From an uncultured Spirochaetales bacterium (GTDB taxonomy: Bacteria > Spirochaetota > Spirochaetia > Sphaerochaetales > Sphaerochaetaceae): a stretch of 64,000 bases of DNA. Location of the stretch: contig CASDXQ010000003.1 in assembly GCA_949285145.1 (NCBI GenBank), positions 27,031-91,030 on the forward strand, read 5' to 3'. A program made the translations under genes and the position numbers. Below, piece by piece: positions 45,563 to 55,276 of this stretch (position 1 is its first letter; each line of letters begins with the position of its first letter). Under the pieces are notes generated by a model. That model made no database searches. It was not told the DNA's origin and saw only the letters and a program-made list of their open reading frames with translations.

Positions 45563-46805
45563 TTATCAACTCCGTCACAAGTTTTTCTGACACATATGAT
45601 GGCGCATAAAGTGAAACATTTCTGAGCGATGCGGTAAACTGCCTGTTCACATCTCTTGTGAAAAGCTGCGTGACATCACTGAAAGGTTTTGCTCCATCTT
45701 CATCAAGTATCATCGTACTGCTTTCAAATGAAACAGGTTCCTGTATGTCAATTATGATTTCAAAAGACTCAAGTCCGGCATAGTGCTTTTTCAGTTCATT
45801 GTAAAAAATCTCTTCAATTTCAAGCCTTCTGAACAGATCTCCGGCTTTCCTTTCAAGCTTCCCGTCTTCCTCATACGGCTTTTCGTATACCCGGGAAAGA
45901 AGCTGGTTGCGGAAAACCCTTGTTATAAGAGAGAAGGGCGGAAAACCGCTGTGGATCTGCGGAAAGAGTGAAAACTGACTATCGTCTATGAAATAAAGAT
46001 CCTGGCAGGTTATCCTGTTTTCCTTCAGCCCTTCAAGCAGAGCTTTTTTGATCATTGCGGTTGCACTCCGCACCCCTTTGTGCCAGTAAACATTCCTGTA
46101 CATCAGGTATTTCGAGAAAAGCAGATGTTCAAGAGAAGAGAGAGCCTGCCTGACAAGCGCAGGTTTCCCTTCATGCAGTCTTATTGATGAAATGATGTAT
46201 CCCGTATCCTGCAGACCATATGGAACGCCTGCGAAGAAGGCATCACGGTTCAGGTAATCCAGTTTGTCAGGATCCAGCGCTCCGGAAAGGATTGACGAAT
46301 AGATTCCGCTCTCTCTGTCTGTAATGTTTTTTTTCGAGATGATTTTCTTTACTGTCTCAGGATCGGCTCCACATTCCTGTACTGCTTCATTAAGACTTTT
46401 GTCGCTGTCGATGAGATCGCAGGCAAGGTCCTCATGTTCCCTGATGCTCAGTTCTTTCAGCGAGTGGGCGTATGGAAAATGGCCTATATCATGCAGAAGG
46501 CAGGCTGCGAGAAATGAACGGATGCCGGTATAAGAGAAATCTTCATCGCTGGTCTGTACGAGTTTTCTCATCATAAGCCGTCCGATATGATAGACGCCGA
46601 GGCTGTGATTCAGCCTTGTGTGCACCGCCCCGGGGTAAATGTTGTATGCCGGACCGTTCTGCTTTATGTCCGCAAGTTTCTGTACGTTCTTTTCCAGATA
46701 CAGTTTTCTGAGAGATTCATCAAGCGCAATGTCCTTCCACAGAGGGTCTCTCAGAGTGTGATCAAAACCTGTATCAAGTGCTGATTCAGCTGTCTTTCTA
46801 TCCAT
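45540..46805 (-). CDS. HD-domain phosphohydrolase (YwfO/dGTPase-like)
   Basis: A 421-residue protein. The metal site is H...HD...D: HTRLNHSLGVYHIGRLM, then CLLHDIGHFPYAHSLK, and the C-terminal D in SGALDPDKLDYLNRDAFF. It belongs to the COG1078-like group of HD hydrolases related to dGTP triphosphohydrolase. No clear ribosome binding site is seen; TAGACT lies 8 nt before the ATG. It is operonic with the TtcA-like gene. Confidence 0.87.
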   Translation of the reverse strand: MDRKTAESALDTGFDHTLRDPLWKDIALDESLRKLYLEKNVQKLADIKQNGPAYNIYPGAVHTRLNHSLGVYHIGRLMMRKLVQTSDEDFSYTGIRSFLAACLLHDIGHFPYAHSLKELSIREHEDLACDLIDSDKSLNEAVQECGADPETVKKIISKKNITDRESGIYSSILSGALDPDKLDYLNRDAFFAGVPYGLQDTGYIISSIRLHEGKPALVRQALSSLEHLLFSKYLMYRNVYWHKGVRSATAMIKKALLEGLKENRITCQDLYFIDDSQFSLFPQIHSGFPPFSLITRVFRNQLLSRVYEKPYEEDGKLERKAGDLFRRLEIEEIFYNELKKHYAGLESFEIIIDIQEPVSFESSTMILDEDGAKPFSDVTQLFTRDVNRQFTASLRNVSLYAPSYVSEKLVTELINEYIREN

Positions 46806-46841
46806 GGCAATTTAGTCTATCATAAGTGAGGGATGTTTGTA

Positions 46842-47228
46842 ATGAGAAAAATTCTGTCTGCCGTAATACTTGTAACTGTTCTGTTTCCGCTTTCCGCAGT
46901 GACATACGCATATGATCCTGAAATCGGACTTCTTTGCAGCGGGAATGAGCGTATCCTCTCCGCTTTGAAGGAAAATTTCTCTGTGGAGTGGGTGGAAGAG
47001 TATGTCAGTCCTTCTTCCGCTCGTGATTTCACTGTGATGTACGGCAGTCTCTTTCCTGCTATCCTTCCTCTGGAAAATGTGCTCATGAGCGTGGAGGACG
47101 AGGGTGCGCTGAATGTAAAGGATACCGCGAAGGGTATCCTCATGACTGTTTATATAGATGAAGATGGACAGATCGAAAGCCTGTCAGTTATCCGGTCAGC
47201 TCTTCCAGCTGATCCAGCAGGAGGCTGA
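46842..47228 (+). CDS. Small exported protein of unknown function
   Basis: A 128-residue protein with signal peptide MRKILSAVILVTVLFPLSAVTYA. The mature part contains MTVYIDEDGQIESLSVIRS, a simple two-strand motif, and is otherwise unrecognised. ATG 46842 with GAGGG 9 nt upstream is preferred over ATG 46833. It overlaps the convergent pepF by 41 bp. Confidence 0.6.
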   Translation: MRKILSAVILVTVLFPLSAVTYAYDPEIGLLCSGNERILSALKENFSVEWVEEYVSPSSARDFTVMYGSLFPAILPLENVLMSVEDEGALNVKDTAKGILMTVYIDEDGQIESLSVIRSALPADPAGG

Positions 47229-48960
47229 AGTAGCTGACGGCGCTTTCCACGCTTTCCTTTCCTGACATGTCCACACCGGCTTTTTTCAGATTTCCGATCG
47301 GATACATGCTGCCTCCTCTTGCAAGGAAGTCAAGATAGTCCTTTCTTTCTTCTTCGCCTCCGCCCAGCACTCTGTTGACAAGCGCGATCGCCGCACATAT
47401 GCCTGTGGAATACTTGTATACATAAAAAGCATTGTAGAAGTGCGGTATCCTGAAACATTCAAGGTTGCTGTATTCCTCAAACTCGACATCCGGACCGAAA
47501 TATGACTCAAGCAGGCTTCCGTATGTTTTTCTCAGATAATCGAAAGTGGCAACGCCTCCGTTTTCAACTTCCTCATGCACTTTCCTTTCATATTCAGCGA
47601 ACATTGTCTGCCGGAACAGGGTGGCCACAATGTCATCAAGACGGGATGCGATAAGATAAGCTTTCATTTTCTCATCCCTGCTGTTTCTGATCAGATACCG
47701 GGAAAGCAGCTCTTCATTGAAAGTCGAGGCGACTTCCGCCTCAAAGATCGAGTATTCATATTGCATGAACGGATTGTTCTTTGCCGAATAATAGCTGTGC
47801 ATGGAATGTCCGCCTTCATGAATCAGTGTGAATACGCTGTCAAGTATGTCGTCCTTGTAGTTTGTCAGGATGTACGGCATGGATGTATATGCTCCGGAAG
47901 AAAAAGCTCCCGAGCGTTTCCCTTCGTTCTCATAGCGATCTACCCAGCGTTTTGCAGTCAGTCCTTCTGCGAGTGTGTCCGCATATTCCTTTCCAAGTGG
48001 CTGAACTGCATTCCAGATAAGCTCCACAGCTTCATCATAAGTGTACTTTGATCCGACATCGTCAACCATCGGCAGGTATACATCATAATGCTTCAGCTTC
48101 TTCTTTCCCAGCAGTCTCGCCCTGAGTCTGTAATAGCGGTGAAGAACCGGAAATGCTTCATGTATTGCGCTGACCAGATTGTCATATACGGACTGAGGCA
48201 CGTTGTCAGGATAGAGAGCAGCTTCAAGCGAGGAACTGTATCCTCTCGCTCTTGCCTGGAATATATCCTGGTTGACAGAGCCGGCATAAAGTTTCGCAAT
48301 TACATGCTGATGCTTCTCATATTCTCCGTAAAGCTTTTCATAGGCCTGCTTCCTGATTTCTTCATTTCTGTCCTGCATGAAGACTCTGAAGCTTGAGTGC
48401 GTGAGTTTTTTGCCGTTCACAAAACCGAAATCAAGATCGACATCATTCAGATCATGAAATGCATCCTGACATGCTGATGAGGCTTCCGCATTCAGTGAAA
48501 GCAGTCTTTCTTCCGCAGGTGAGAGCGTATGCTCTTTCATCCTCAGCAGCTTTGAGATGAAGATTCTGTATTCTTCAAATCTGTCTTCTTTCAGCCAGTT
48601 TTCAAGCTTTTCCTTCTCCAGAGTCATGATTTGCGGATCAAACCAGCTGACGGCTTCGCTGTATTTCGCACTGAGCGAGGATGCCAGGCCTGCATCTTTC
48701 TGCCTTGATGCATCTGATGCATCGCTTTCATACTGCAGAGAGGCCCAGACACATAGTCGTTCGACATTCATTGTTATGTCCCTGATTTCCTCAAGCGCCT
48801 TGAAAAGCATGTCATCTGAGTCAGACAATCTGCCTTTGTACAGCTCCAGCCGTGTCAGTGATGAAAGTGTCCGGCCATATTCATCCATCCAGCTTTCATG
48901 TGAGTCATACATCGCTTCAAGATTCCATGTGTTTTCCGTTTTCTGTTCACTTCTTTTCAT
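47188..48960 (-). CDS. pepF: Oligoendopeptidase F
   Basis: A 590-residue M3 family zinc metallopeptidase. The zinc motif HExxH is LIHEGGHSMHSYY, with the downstream glutamate in SIFEAEVASTFNEELL. The N-terminal helical domain and NDVDLDFGFVNGKKLTHSSF are typical. It is probably cytoplasmic, degrading small peptides. Its start overlaps the rdgB end by 14 bp. Confidence 0.95.
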   Translation of the reverse strand: MKRSEQKTENTWNLEAMYDSHESWMDEYGRTLSSLTRLELYKGRLSDSDDMLFKALEEIRDITMNVERLCVWASLQYESDASDASRQKDAGLASSLSAKYSEAVSWFDPQIMTLEKEKLENWLKEDRFEEYRIFISKLLRMKEHTLSPAEERLLSLNAEASSACQDAFHDLNDVDLDFGFVNGKKLTHSSFRVFMQDRNEEIRKQAYEKLYGEYEKHQHVIAKLYAGSVNQDIFQARARGYSSSLEAALYPDNVPQSVYDNLVSAIHEAFPVLHRYYRLRARLLGKKKLKHYDVYLPMVDDVGSKYTYDEAVELIWNAVQPLGKEYADTLAEGLTAKRWVDRYENEGKRSGAFSSGAYTSMPYILTNYKDDILDSVFTLIHEGGHSMHSYYSAKNNPFMQYEYSIFEAEVASTFNEELLSRYLIRNSRDEKMKAYLIASRLDDIVATLFRQTMFAEYERKVHEEVENGGVATFDYLRKTYGSLLESYFGPDVEFEEYSNLECFRIPHFYNAFYVYKYSTGICAAIALVNRVLGGGEEERKDYLDFLARGGSMYPIGNLKKAGVDMSGKESVESAVSYFSLLLDQLEELTG

Positions 48961-49567
48961 CCGAATTTTCTCCCTGTGACAGCAGCTGGTTGATTTTTCT
49001 CATTGCTCTTCCGCGGTGTGAATAATGGTCTTTTTCACTATCACTGAGTCTTGCGGCAGTTTTCCCTGCCTCCGCTATGAGAAAAACCGGATCATAGCCG
49101 AAGCCGTTTTCTCCATCAGGCTCAAGTGCTATGCTTCCTTCAACTGTTTCCTGAACAATATATATTCTTTCTTCGCCAAGCATCAGAACACATGCAGAGA
49201 CAAAACGGGCGCTTCTGTCTTCATGTCCTTTCATTTCATCAAGAAGCATTGTGTACTGCTGCCGGCTCGTGAGCTTTATTCCCCCTTCGCATCCGTAACG
49301 CGCTGTATGTATGCCTGGACGGCCGCCAAGAGCATCAACGACAAGGCCTGAATCGTCTGCCAGCACCGGTTCTTTCACAACAGAGTAGAGGGCTTTTGCC
49401 TTTATGAGGGCGTTTTCAATGAAAGACTGTCCGTTCTCATCCGGATTGAAGTCGTATCCGATCTGTCTTGGGATGATTATCTCGATTCCGCTTTTCACAA
49501 GTCTTTGCATCTCGGTTTTCTTATGATCTGATGACGATGCAAAATAGAGTCTGCTGATTTTTTCCAT
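48947..49567 (-). CDS. rdgB: RdgB/HAM1 non-canonical purine NTP pyrophosphatase
   Basis: A 206-residue ITPase that clears dITP and XTP. It starts MEKISRLYFASSSDHKKTEM, with family motifs FIENALIKAKA, LADDSGLVVDALGGRPG and GFGYDPVF, and the C-terminal SHRGRAMRKI. ATG 49567 is chosen by homology; TATTAT ends 6 nt before it. Confidence 0.95.
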   Translation of the reverse strand: MEKISRLYFASSSDHKKTEMQRLVKSGIEIIIPRQIGYDFNPDENGQSFIENALIKAKALYSVVKEPVLADDSGLVVDALGGRPGIHTARYGCEGGIKLTSRQQYTMLLDEMKGHEDRSARFVSACVLMLGEERIYIVQETVEGSIALEPDGENGFGYDPVFLIAEAGKTAARLSDSEKDHYSHRGRAMRKINQLLSQGENSDEKK

Positions 49568-49573
49568 GAAGTA

Positions 49574-49602
49574 ATAATAGCTGAAAGAAAGACTAAAGTT
49601 AA
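49574..49602 (-). promoter_or_regulatory. Promoter of rdgB, leaderless layout
   Basis: On the minus strand TTAACT (49602-49597), 17-bp spacer, TATTAT (49579-49574), then 6 nt to ATG 49567. There is no ribosome binding site. Confidence 0.6.
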
Positions 49603-49659
49603 CAATGACTTTGGCTTTTCTTTCTCTCTCCGTCATGCAAACTGAAACTCTGAGGAAAA

Positions 49660-50706
49660 TCACTGGCCGTAAAGGACAAGTATGCTGTCAAGGTATTTTT
49701 TCGCATTACGTATGCACCTGCTCACTGTAGAGGGCGGAATGTTCAGTGCAGCCGAGACTTTTCTCACAGATAGTCTGCTGTCAAGATTCCGCAGTGTCTC
49801 ATGCTTGCTGTTCAGCCTCATTTTGCATTTGTCGCGCAGAAAGATCAGTTCCTGTTTTTTCTCCTCATCCGCTTCTTCCTCGACTGACCGGCTGAGTGCG
49901 ATGAAACGCATGAAATGATGGTTACGTATCTCTCTTTCGCGTGAGGCTTTCTCATGCATGTCTTCTCTCAGTTCGTGGCAGAAACTTGCCATTGCAGCGA
50001 TGACTGAAGCCTCAACATCAAACACCTGAGCCAGATTTTCTATCGTAAATGAATCATAATCATCTCCGCAGTAGAGCAGGAGCAACAGCATGTCCCGTCT
50101 GTTCCTGTAATCTTTCAGGTGTGCTTTTATGCTGTCCATCATGGGGCTGCCGAGTTTCCTGTTTCCGGGAACATGGTTGATGACCGTCTGGTAACATTCA
50201 TTGATATCACTAAAAAGCTGTCTCTGAATGTTCTTCTCTTTATCTGACATATCATAGAAAATCTGCTTTTCAACCGGAGCGCTCTCAAAGCGCTGGATGT
50301 AGTAGTCAGGGTCAGGTTCATGCGCCGAACAGCATGATGCCGCGTCAATATTGTATCCTGCCTGTTCAAGAGAGACGGCCTCCTCATTTCTGCGGATCAA
50401 TGATTTTGCCCTTAATCTGAGTACTGCTTTCAGGTAATTGATATATCCGGTACCCTGACTTATGCGGTATGAGAAGATAATCTTGTCAATGCGAGGGTAG
50501 AGGGAAAGGAAAATTGCGGAGGACATTTCCTCGCTTATCAGCAGCAGAGCGGATGGTATGAGATAAATAAGCTCTTCTGTCTTTGTCCTTATATACCTGT
50601 ATTCATTCGTGTAATCTTCTTCTTTGCCTCTCAGTGCGAAAAGAGTTTCCAGTTTCTGTTCAAGCAGGTTTTCCTCACTTCTGCTCATGATTTTCTTCAA
50701 TTCCAT
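49660..50706 (-). CDS. Putative HTH regulator, sigma-like, unknown family
   Basis: A 348-residue charged, helical protein. The C-terminal 30 residues look like a helix-turn-helix (LSVRKVSAALNIPPSTVSRC) preceded by a charged coiled region. An N-terminal stretch (about 60-110, IDKIIFSYRISQGTGYINYL) weakly recalls sigma region 2. It has no signal peptide or catalytic motif. GGAGG lies 8 nt before the ATG, next to a CCGGTT/AACCGG hairpin. I cannot name a family; a DNA-binding regulator is plausible. Confidence 0.6.
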   Translation of the reverse strand: MELKKIMSRSEENLLEQKLETLFALRGKEEDYTNEYRYIRTKTEELIYLIPSALLLISEEMSSAIFLSLYPRIDKIIFSYRISQGTGYINYLKAVLRLRAKSLIRRNEEAVSLEQAGYNIDAASCCSAHEPDPDYYIQRFESAPVEKQIFYDMSDKEKNIQRQLFSDINECYQTVINHVPGNRKLGSPMMDSIKAHLKDYRNRRDMLLLLLYCGDDYDSFTIENLAQVFDVEASVIAAMASFCHELREDMHEKASREREIRNHHFMRFIALSRSVEEEADEEKKQELIFLRDKCKMRLNSKHETLRNLDSRLSVRKVSAALNIPPSTVSRCIRNAKKYLDSILVLYGQ

Positions 50707-50833
50707 ATCTGCATTCCTCCGGTTAAAACCGGATCAGAAAATGCAAAAAGAATGCCAGGAAACTGATATGACAGGTTAATTCCCGGCATTGAAAATACTT
50801 GTGAAAATGGGAAAATCTTTGTTTACTGTGCTC

Positions 50834-51829
50834 TCAATCTTTGCTGTTCAATATGTCTCCCAGCTTTTCGACCGTATGTGTGATCACATCATCCAGGCAG
50901 CCGGGAACTTTCGCACCTGCGGCATATTTATGCCCTCCTCCTCCAAGTTCGGATGCAAAGGCACCTATATTGATGCCACTGAGATTCTTGCTTCTCATTC
51001 CGATTTCTATGCCTGCCTCTTTTTCCTTGAAGAAAAGCACGACCCGGACACCATCAACCTGAAGAAGCTGGGCATATATATCATCTGCAGGCTTTCCTTC
51101 CATCTCATCAGTTTCTTTCTGATATGTGTACAGAAGCCTGCCGCCATATGCGCTTTGCACTCTTTCAATGAGGGAAGATACCGACTTGAAATACTCCAGG
51201 CTTTTCCCGTCGTGCATCTCGTCATAGACAATGTATGGTGATACACCCTGATCAACAAGGCGGGAGACTCTTCTCAGTGTCTCTCCTCCCACTTTCTCAT
51301 TTATGAAATGATAGAATCCGGTATCGGTTGCAAATCCCTTGTAGATGTATGAAGCCAGAACAGGCGTAAGCGGAATTCCTAACTCCTCCCTCAGCGCATC
51401 GACAATCAGGCTTGTCGAAACGGAAGAGGGGATGATTTTCATCAGATTCTCATCGGTGAATTTTGTACCTGCGCTGTGATGATCCAGCACTATTATTTTC
51501 CCCTCCAGCAGGGGCTTGATTATATTCCCGGGACGATCCGGGGTAGAGCAGTCCACAACTACGGCAAGAGGCCGGCATCTCACCAGAGATTCCGGTACGG
51601 CATTCAGAAACTGTGACTCATATTTCCGTATTTCTTCGCGTGTGAAGGGCCCCTGATTGAAAAGGAAGACTTTCTTGCCCATCGTCTGAAATATCTCACG
51701 GCACGCAAGCTGTGAGAAAATGCAGTCGCCATCTGGGTTTGAGTGACCGAATACGGCAATATGTCCTGCATCTTTCACGGCTTTCAGCAATTCTTTGGGA
51801 AATGGTGTGTAAATTGTATTATTTTCCAT
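50834..51829 (-). CDS. nrnA: DHH/DHHA1 phosphoesterase, NrnA-like
   Basis: A 331-residue oligoribonuclease/3'-phosphoadenosine phosphatase. The DHH-family motifs are FGHSNPDGDC (metal ligands), VVDCSTPDR, LDHHSAG and the C-terminal glycine-rich ELGGGGHKYAAGA of DHHA1. It degrades short RNAs and pAp. No ribosome binding site is seen; TTATAT/TATATA ends 5-6 nt before the ATG. Confidence 0.92.
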   Translation of the reverse strand: MENNTIYTPFPKELLKAVKDAGHIAVFGHSNPDGDCIFSQLACREIFQTMGKKVFLFNQGPFTREEIRKYESQFLNAVPESLVRCRPLAVVVDCSTPDRPGNIIKPLLEGKIIVLDHHSAGTKFTDENLMKIIPSSVSTSLIVDALREELGIPLTPVLASYIYKGFATDTGFYHFINEKVGGETLRRVSRLVDQGVSPYIVYDEMHDGKSLEYFKSVSSLIERVQSAYGGRLLYTYQKETDEMEGKPADDIYAQLLQVDGVRVVLFFKEKEAGIEIGMRSKNLSGINIGAFASELGGGGHKYAAGAKVPGCLDDVITHTVEKLGDILNSKD

Positions 51830-51847
51830 GGCTTTATATAAAATATT

Positions 51848-51869
51848 GAGCTGCAGACGACTGCAGCTC
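51848..51869 (-). terminator. Hairpin terminator after clpX
   Basis: GAGCTGCAG / CTGCAGCTC, a perfect 9-bp stem with a 4-nt loop, 8 nt past the clpX stop, followed on the minus strand by the AT-rich AATATTTTATATA. The nrnA -10 box lies in this AT-rich tail. Confidence 0.65.
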
Positions 51870-51876
51870 AGTGATT

Positions 51877-53154
51877 TCAGGCATTGTCCTTATCGAGGAA
51901 TGATTCTGATGAAGACAGCTGTTCTGTATTGTATTCTATGACCGGCTTGCCTTTTCCAGTCACACAGTCTTCTGTCATCGTCACCTGCCTGATATTGTGC
52001 TGGGAGGGGATATCAAAGCTGATATCAAGCATCATCTGCTCAACAATCGAGCGTATTCCTCTTGCTCCGGTGTTCTGGTCAATTGCGGTCTGTGCGATTG
52101 CATCGATCGCATCATCCGTAAAGACAAGCTTCACACCGTCAAGACTCATATTCACGATATACTGCCTGATTACAGAATTCCTTGGTTCGACAATGATCCT
52201 TTTGAGATCATCCTTGCTGAGATTCGCAAGACTTACATGGATGGGAAGACGGCCAATGAATTCCGGGATGAGGCCGAATTTGATCAGATCATCAGGATGC
52301 AGTTCCGTCAGAAGCTCGTCAAAGCTCTTGTCATCCGCACTGATGACATCCGCACCGAATCCCATTGTCTGGTTCGCAACACGGTTTTCGATTATCTTGT
52401 CGAGACCGACGAAAGCACCGCCGCAGATGAAAAGGATATTTGTTGTGTCGATTCTGAGCATTTCCTGATTCGGATGTTTCCTTCCTCCCTGCGGAGGTAC
52501 TGACGCAACAGTTCCTTCGATGATCTTCAGCAGAGCCTGCTGTACGCCTTCACCCGACACATCGCGTGTAATTGAGACATTTTCCCCTTTCTTTGCGATC
52601 TTGTCGATTTCATCAATGAAGATTATGCCTTTCTCCGCTTTCGATATATCGTTATCAGCAGCCTGGATCAGTTTAAGAAGAATGTTCTCGACATCTTCTC
52701 CGACGTATCCAGCCTGGGTGAGGGTAGTTGCATCCGCAATCGCGAAAGGCACGTTCAATTTTCTCGCAAGCGTGCGTGCCAGCAGTGTCTTTCCGGTTCC
52801 CGTAGGTCCGATGAGCAGGATGTTGGACTTGTCCATCTCTATATCCTGATCGGAAATCTGCTGTGAGTACTTTACTCTCTTGTAATGGTTGTATACGGCA
52901 ACGGAAAGAACTCTCTTTGCGTTTTCCTGTCCTATCACATACTGATCAAGGTATTCTTTCATCTCACGCGGAGTAGGCACTTCAAGGTCGCTGTAATCAT
53001 CGTCCTGCTGCTGTCCCGGCCGGTTTGCCTTCAGAATATCCTGACATGTTTTGACACATTCGTTGCAGATTGCGACATTTCCCGGACCGTGGATGAGAGT
53101 TCCGACTTCAGATGCGTCCCTTCCGCAGAATGAGCATGTTTTGTTTCTTGCCAT
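51877..53154 (-). CDS. clpX: ATP-dependent Clp protease ATP-binding subunit ClpX
   Basis: A 425-residue AAA+ unfoldase. N-terminal zinc finger: CSFCGR ... CNECVKTC. Walker A GPTGTGKT, Walker [10 protein letters not shown], pore loop GYVGEDVEN, and a ClpP-contact loop IGF-like segment ([10 protein letters not shown]). Its gene lies 1 bp after clpP, so ClpXP is made from one operon. AGGAAGG precedes the ATG. Confidence 0.98.
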   Translation of the reverse strand: MARNKTCSFCGRDASEVGTLIHGPGNVAICNECVKTCQDILKANRPGQQQDDDYSDLEVPTPREMKEYLDQYVIGQENAKRVLSVAVYNHYKRVKYSQQISDQDIEMDKSNILLIGPTGTGKTLLARTLARKLNVPFAIADATTLTQAGYVGEDVENILLKLIQAADNDISKAEKGIIFIDEIDKIAKKGENVSITRDVSGEGVQQALLKIIEGTVASVPPQGGRKHPNQEMLRIDTTNILFICGGAFVGLDKIIENRVANQTMGFGADVISADDKSFDELLTELHPDDLIKFGLIPEFIGRLPIHVSLANLSKDDLKRIIVEPRNSVIRQYIVNMSLDGVKLVFTDDAIDAIAQTAIDQNTGARGIRSIVEQMMLDISFDIPSQHNIRQVTMTEDCVTGKGKPVIEYNTEQLSSSESFLDKDNA

Positions 53155-53155
53155 C

Positions 53156-53761
53156 TTATGCCTTCCTCATGACTCTGTCCGCGATACCTAATGCGACAGC
53201 TTCGGATGCGTCCATATAATAATCTCTTTCAATCAGACTGCTGATCTCTTCGACAGTCTTTCCGGTATGACGTGAAAGAATTTCTGTTGTCAGCTTCTTT
53301 ATTCTTTGCAGTTCACGGTTTGCGACGATGATGTCGCTTGCCTGGCCTTCAGCTCCGCCGTAAGGCTGGTGAATCATCACCCTGGCATTCGGAAGCACAG
53401 ACCTTTTCCCTTCCGCTCCGGCAGCCAGGATCAGGCTTGCCATTGAACAGGCCTGCCCGATGCAGATTGTATTCACATCAGGTCTGATGTACTGCATTGT
53501 ATCATAGATAGCAAGCCCGGCAGTTACAGATCCGCCGGGGGAATTGATATACAGATTGATATCTTTTTTCGGATTCTCGCTTTCCAGAAAGATCAGCTGT
53601 GCGACAACAAGATCCGCCATATCATCCCTGATCTCTCCGTCAAGAAATATGATTCTGTCCTTTAGGAGGCGGGAGAAGATATCGTACTGTCTTTCACCGG
53701 CACCGGAACGTTCGACGACGTACGGCACCAGTGTATTGAGTTTTATGTCCTTAAGTGACAT
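53156..53761 (-). CDS. clpP: ATP-dependent Clp protease proteolytic subunit ClpP
   Basis: A 201-residue serine protease. The catalytic serine is in [14 protein letters not shown], the histidine in [16 protein letters not shown], and the aspartate follows in the C-terminal third ([15 protein letters not shown] region). [19 protein letters not shown] is the processed N-terminus. It lies 9 bp after tig. Confidence 0.98.
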   Translation of the reverse strand: MSLKDIKLNTLVPYVVERSGAGERQYDIFSRLLKDRIIFLDGEIRDDMADLVVAQLIFLESENPKKDINLYINSPGGSVTAGLAIYDTMQYIRPDVNTICIGQACSMASLILAAGAEGKRSVLPNARVMIHQPYGGAEGQASDIIVANRELQRIKKLTTEILSRHTGKTVEEISSLIERDYYMDASEAVALGIADRVMRKA

Positions 53762-53770
53762 CAGTTCTCC

Positions 53771-55192
53771 TTAATTTTCTTTCTTTTCCTCTTCTTTGGC
53801 CCCAGCTGTCTCTTTCTCATCATTCTGAGTGCTGTATTTCTCCTGCTCTTTGTAATAAGCATCGAAGTAAGAAGAGAAATCAAGCTTGTCACCTGTCTTG
53901 TTGAAGGTGTTGTTGTCGATAAGATACTGAGGAACTTTGCTGAATTCAAGAGATTCTTTTGCTTCCTGGCGGATTTTCGCCTTGTCCTCATCGCTTGTCT
54001 GGTCAGTGATCCTGTCCTTGACAGCTTCATCGATCTCACTGTCTGCGACTTCAATGACGTCTTCCTTCCTGATGGCATCCATGATGATCTGCTGGTTGAG
54101 GCTTGTCATCGCTCTGCCGGCAACCATGTTCTGGATGTAGAGAGCCATCGGATCCTGTGCGCTGATGAGCTTGTCAATCTCCTCTGCGGAGCGGCCGATC
54201 TGGCGCAGATAGTCACGTGTTTCCATTCTGATCTCGAAGTCGATCATTGACTGAGGGATTTCGTATTCACTGCCCTTGATGATTGATGAGAAGACCTTCA
54301 TGTACTTCTCGTCCTCGGCATAGCGGTCAAGCTGTTCTGTCAGATCTTTCCTGATTCCTTCTCTGAGATCTGCCACAGTCTTGTATTCTTCCTTGATGTC
54401 CTGTGCGAATTCATCGTCCACGACAGGAAGTTTTCTCTCCTTGAGCTTGGTGAGCTTTACGGAAAGAGTTATTGTCTTGCCGCGCAGAGCCTCGTCGCTT
54501 TCGCTCTCGCCGTATGTCTTTGTGATCTTCTTCTCATCTCCTGCAGTCATGCCGATGATCTCATCGTCGATCTTGTACTGGTTGTAGGAAGAGCCGATGG
54601 TGAAGGTGAAATCATTCCTCTTTGTATTTTCGATTTCCACGCCGTTATCATCAAGCTGGACATAATCGACAGTTGCAATATCGCCTTTTTCAGCCTTTCC
54701 TTCCTTTGTGATGACATCGGAGTTCTGCTCCCTGAGCTTTTCGACCTCGGAATCGATATCTTTTTCGCTGATCTCTCCGTTGAGAACATCGAATGAAAGA
54801 CCCTTGTATTGTCCGAGCTTCACAGCCGGGAATGCATCATAAAGGACTGTCACAGTGATGTCGCTGTCCTTTTTGAACGGGCGAAGCGAATCCTCGTTCT
54901 CGATCTTGACAGTTGAGTAGGGAAGCGGCTGATCGCCTTCTGCAAGAGATTTTGAGTTCTCGTCGAACTTCTTCTCTATCAGATCGAAACTGACTTCTTC
55001 CCTTACGTACTCTCCGAGCTGGCGCTCAACGACAGAAAGAGGAGCCTTGCCCTTTCTGAAACCTTTGAGTGTGAGTTCCTTCGCATATTTAGCGATCTTG
55101 TTTCCGTATTCGCTTTCGATCTCAGCGGCAGGAATTGTAAATGTGAGAGCCTTCTGGCTTTTTGCTCTAGCTTCCAATTTCACGTCAGCCAT
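53771..55192 (-). CDS. tig: Trigger factor
   Basis: A 473-residue ribosome-bound chaperone and prolyl isomerase. The ribosome-binding signature is GFRKGKAPLSVVER. The FKBP-like middle domain follows (KGDIATVDYVQLDDNG), then a long helical C-domain and a charged tail rich in Lys and Glu (AGAKEEEKKEN). AAGGA precedes the ATG. It is the first gene of tig-clpP-clpX. Confidence 0.97.
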   Translation of the reverse strand: MADVKLEARAKSQKALTFTIPAAEIESEYGNKIAKYAKELTLKGFRKGKAPLSVVERQLGEYVREEVSFDLIEKKFDENSKSLAEGDQPLPYSTVKIENEDSLRPFKKDSDITVTVLYDAFPAVKLGQYKGLSFDVLNGEISEKDIDSEVEKLREQNSDVITKEGKAEKGDIATVDYVQLDDNGVEIENTKRNDFTFTIGSSYNQYKIDDEIIGMTAGDEKKITKTYGESESDEALRGKTITLSVKLTKLKERKLPVVDDEFAQDIKEEYKTVADLREGIRKDLTEQLDRYAEDEKYMKVFSSIIKGSEYEIPQSMIDFEIRMETRDYLRQIGRSAEEIDKLISAQDPMALYIQNMVAGRAMTSLNQQIIMDAIRKEDVIEVADSEIDEAVKDRITDQTSDEDKAKIRQEAKESLEFSKVPQYLIDNNTFNKTGDKLDFSSYFDAYYKEQEKYSTQNDEKETAGAKEEEKKEN

Positions 55193-55276
55193 AATATCCG
55201 TCCTTAAATTTATTTTTCGATAATAAGTCTTTGTTTTTACACAACTTTGTAAATATAGCAGATTGACGAAGCTTTG

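Noticed and set aside
54381..54789. Small ORFs on both strands within tig
   Set aside because: Alternative frames of a full-length trigger factor gene.
55193..55276. CIRCE element or heat-shock operator before tig-clpP-clpX
   Set aside because: No TTAGCACTC-N9-GAGTGCTAA-type palindrome is present upstream of the operon.
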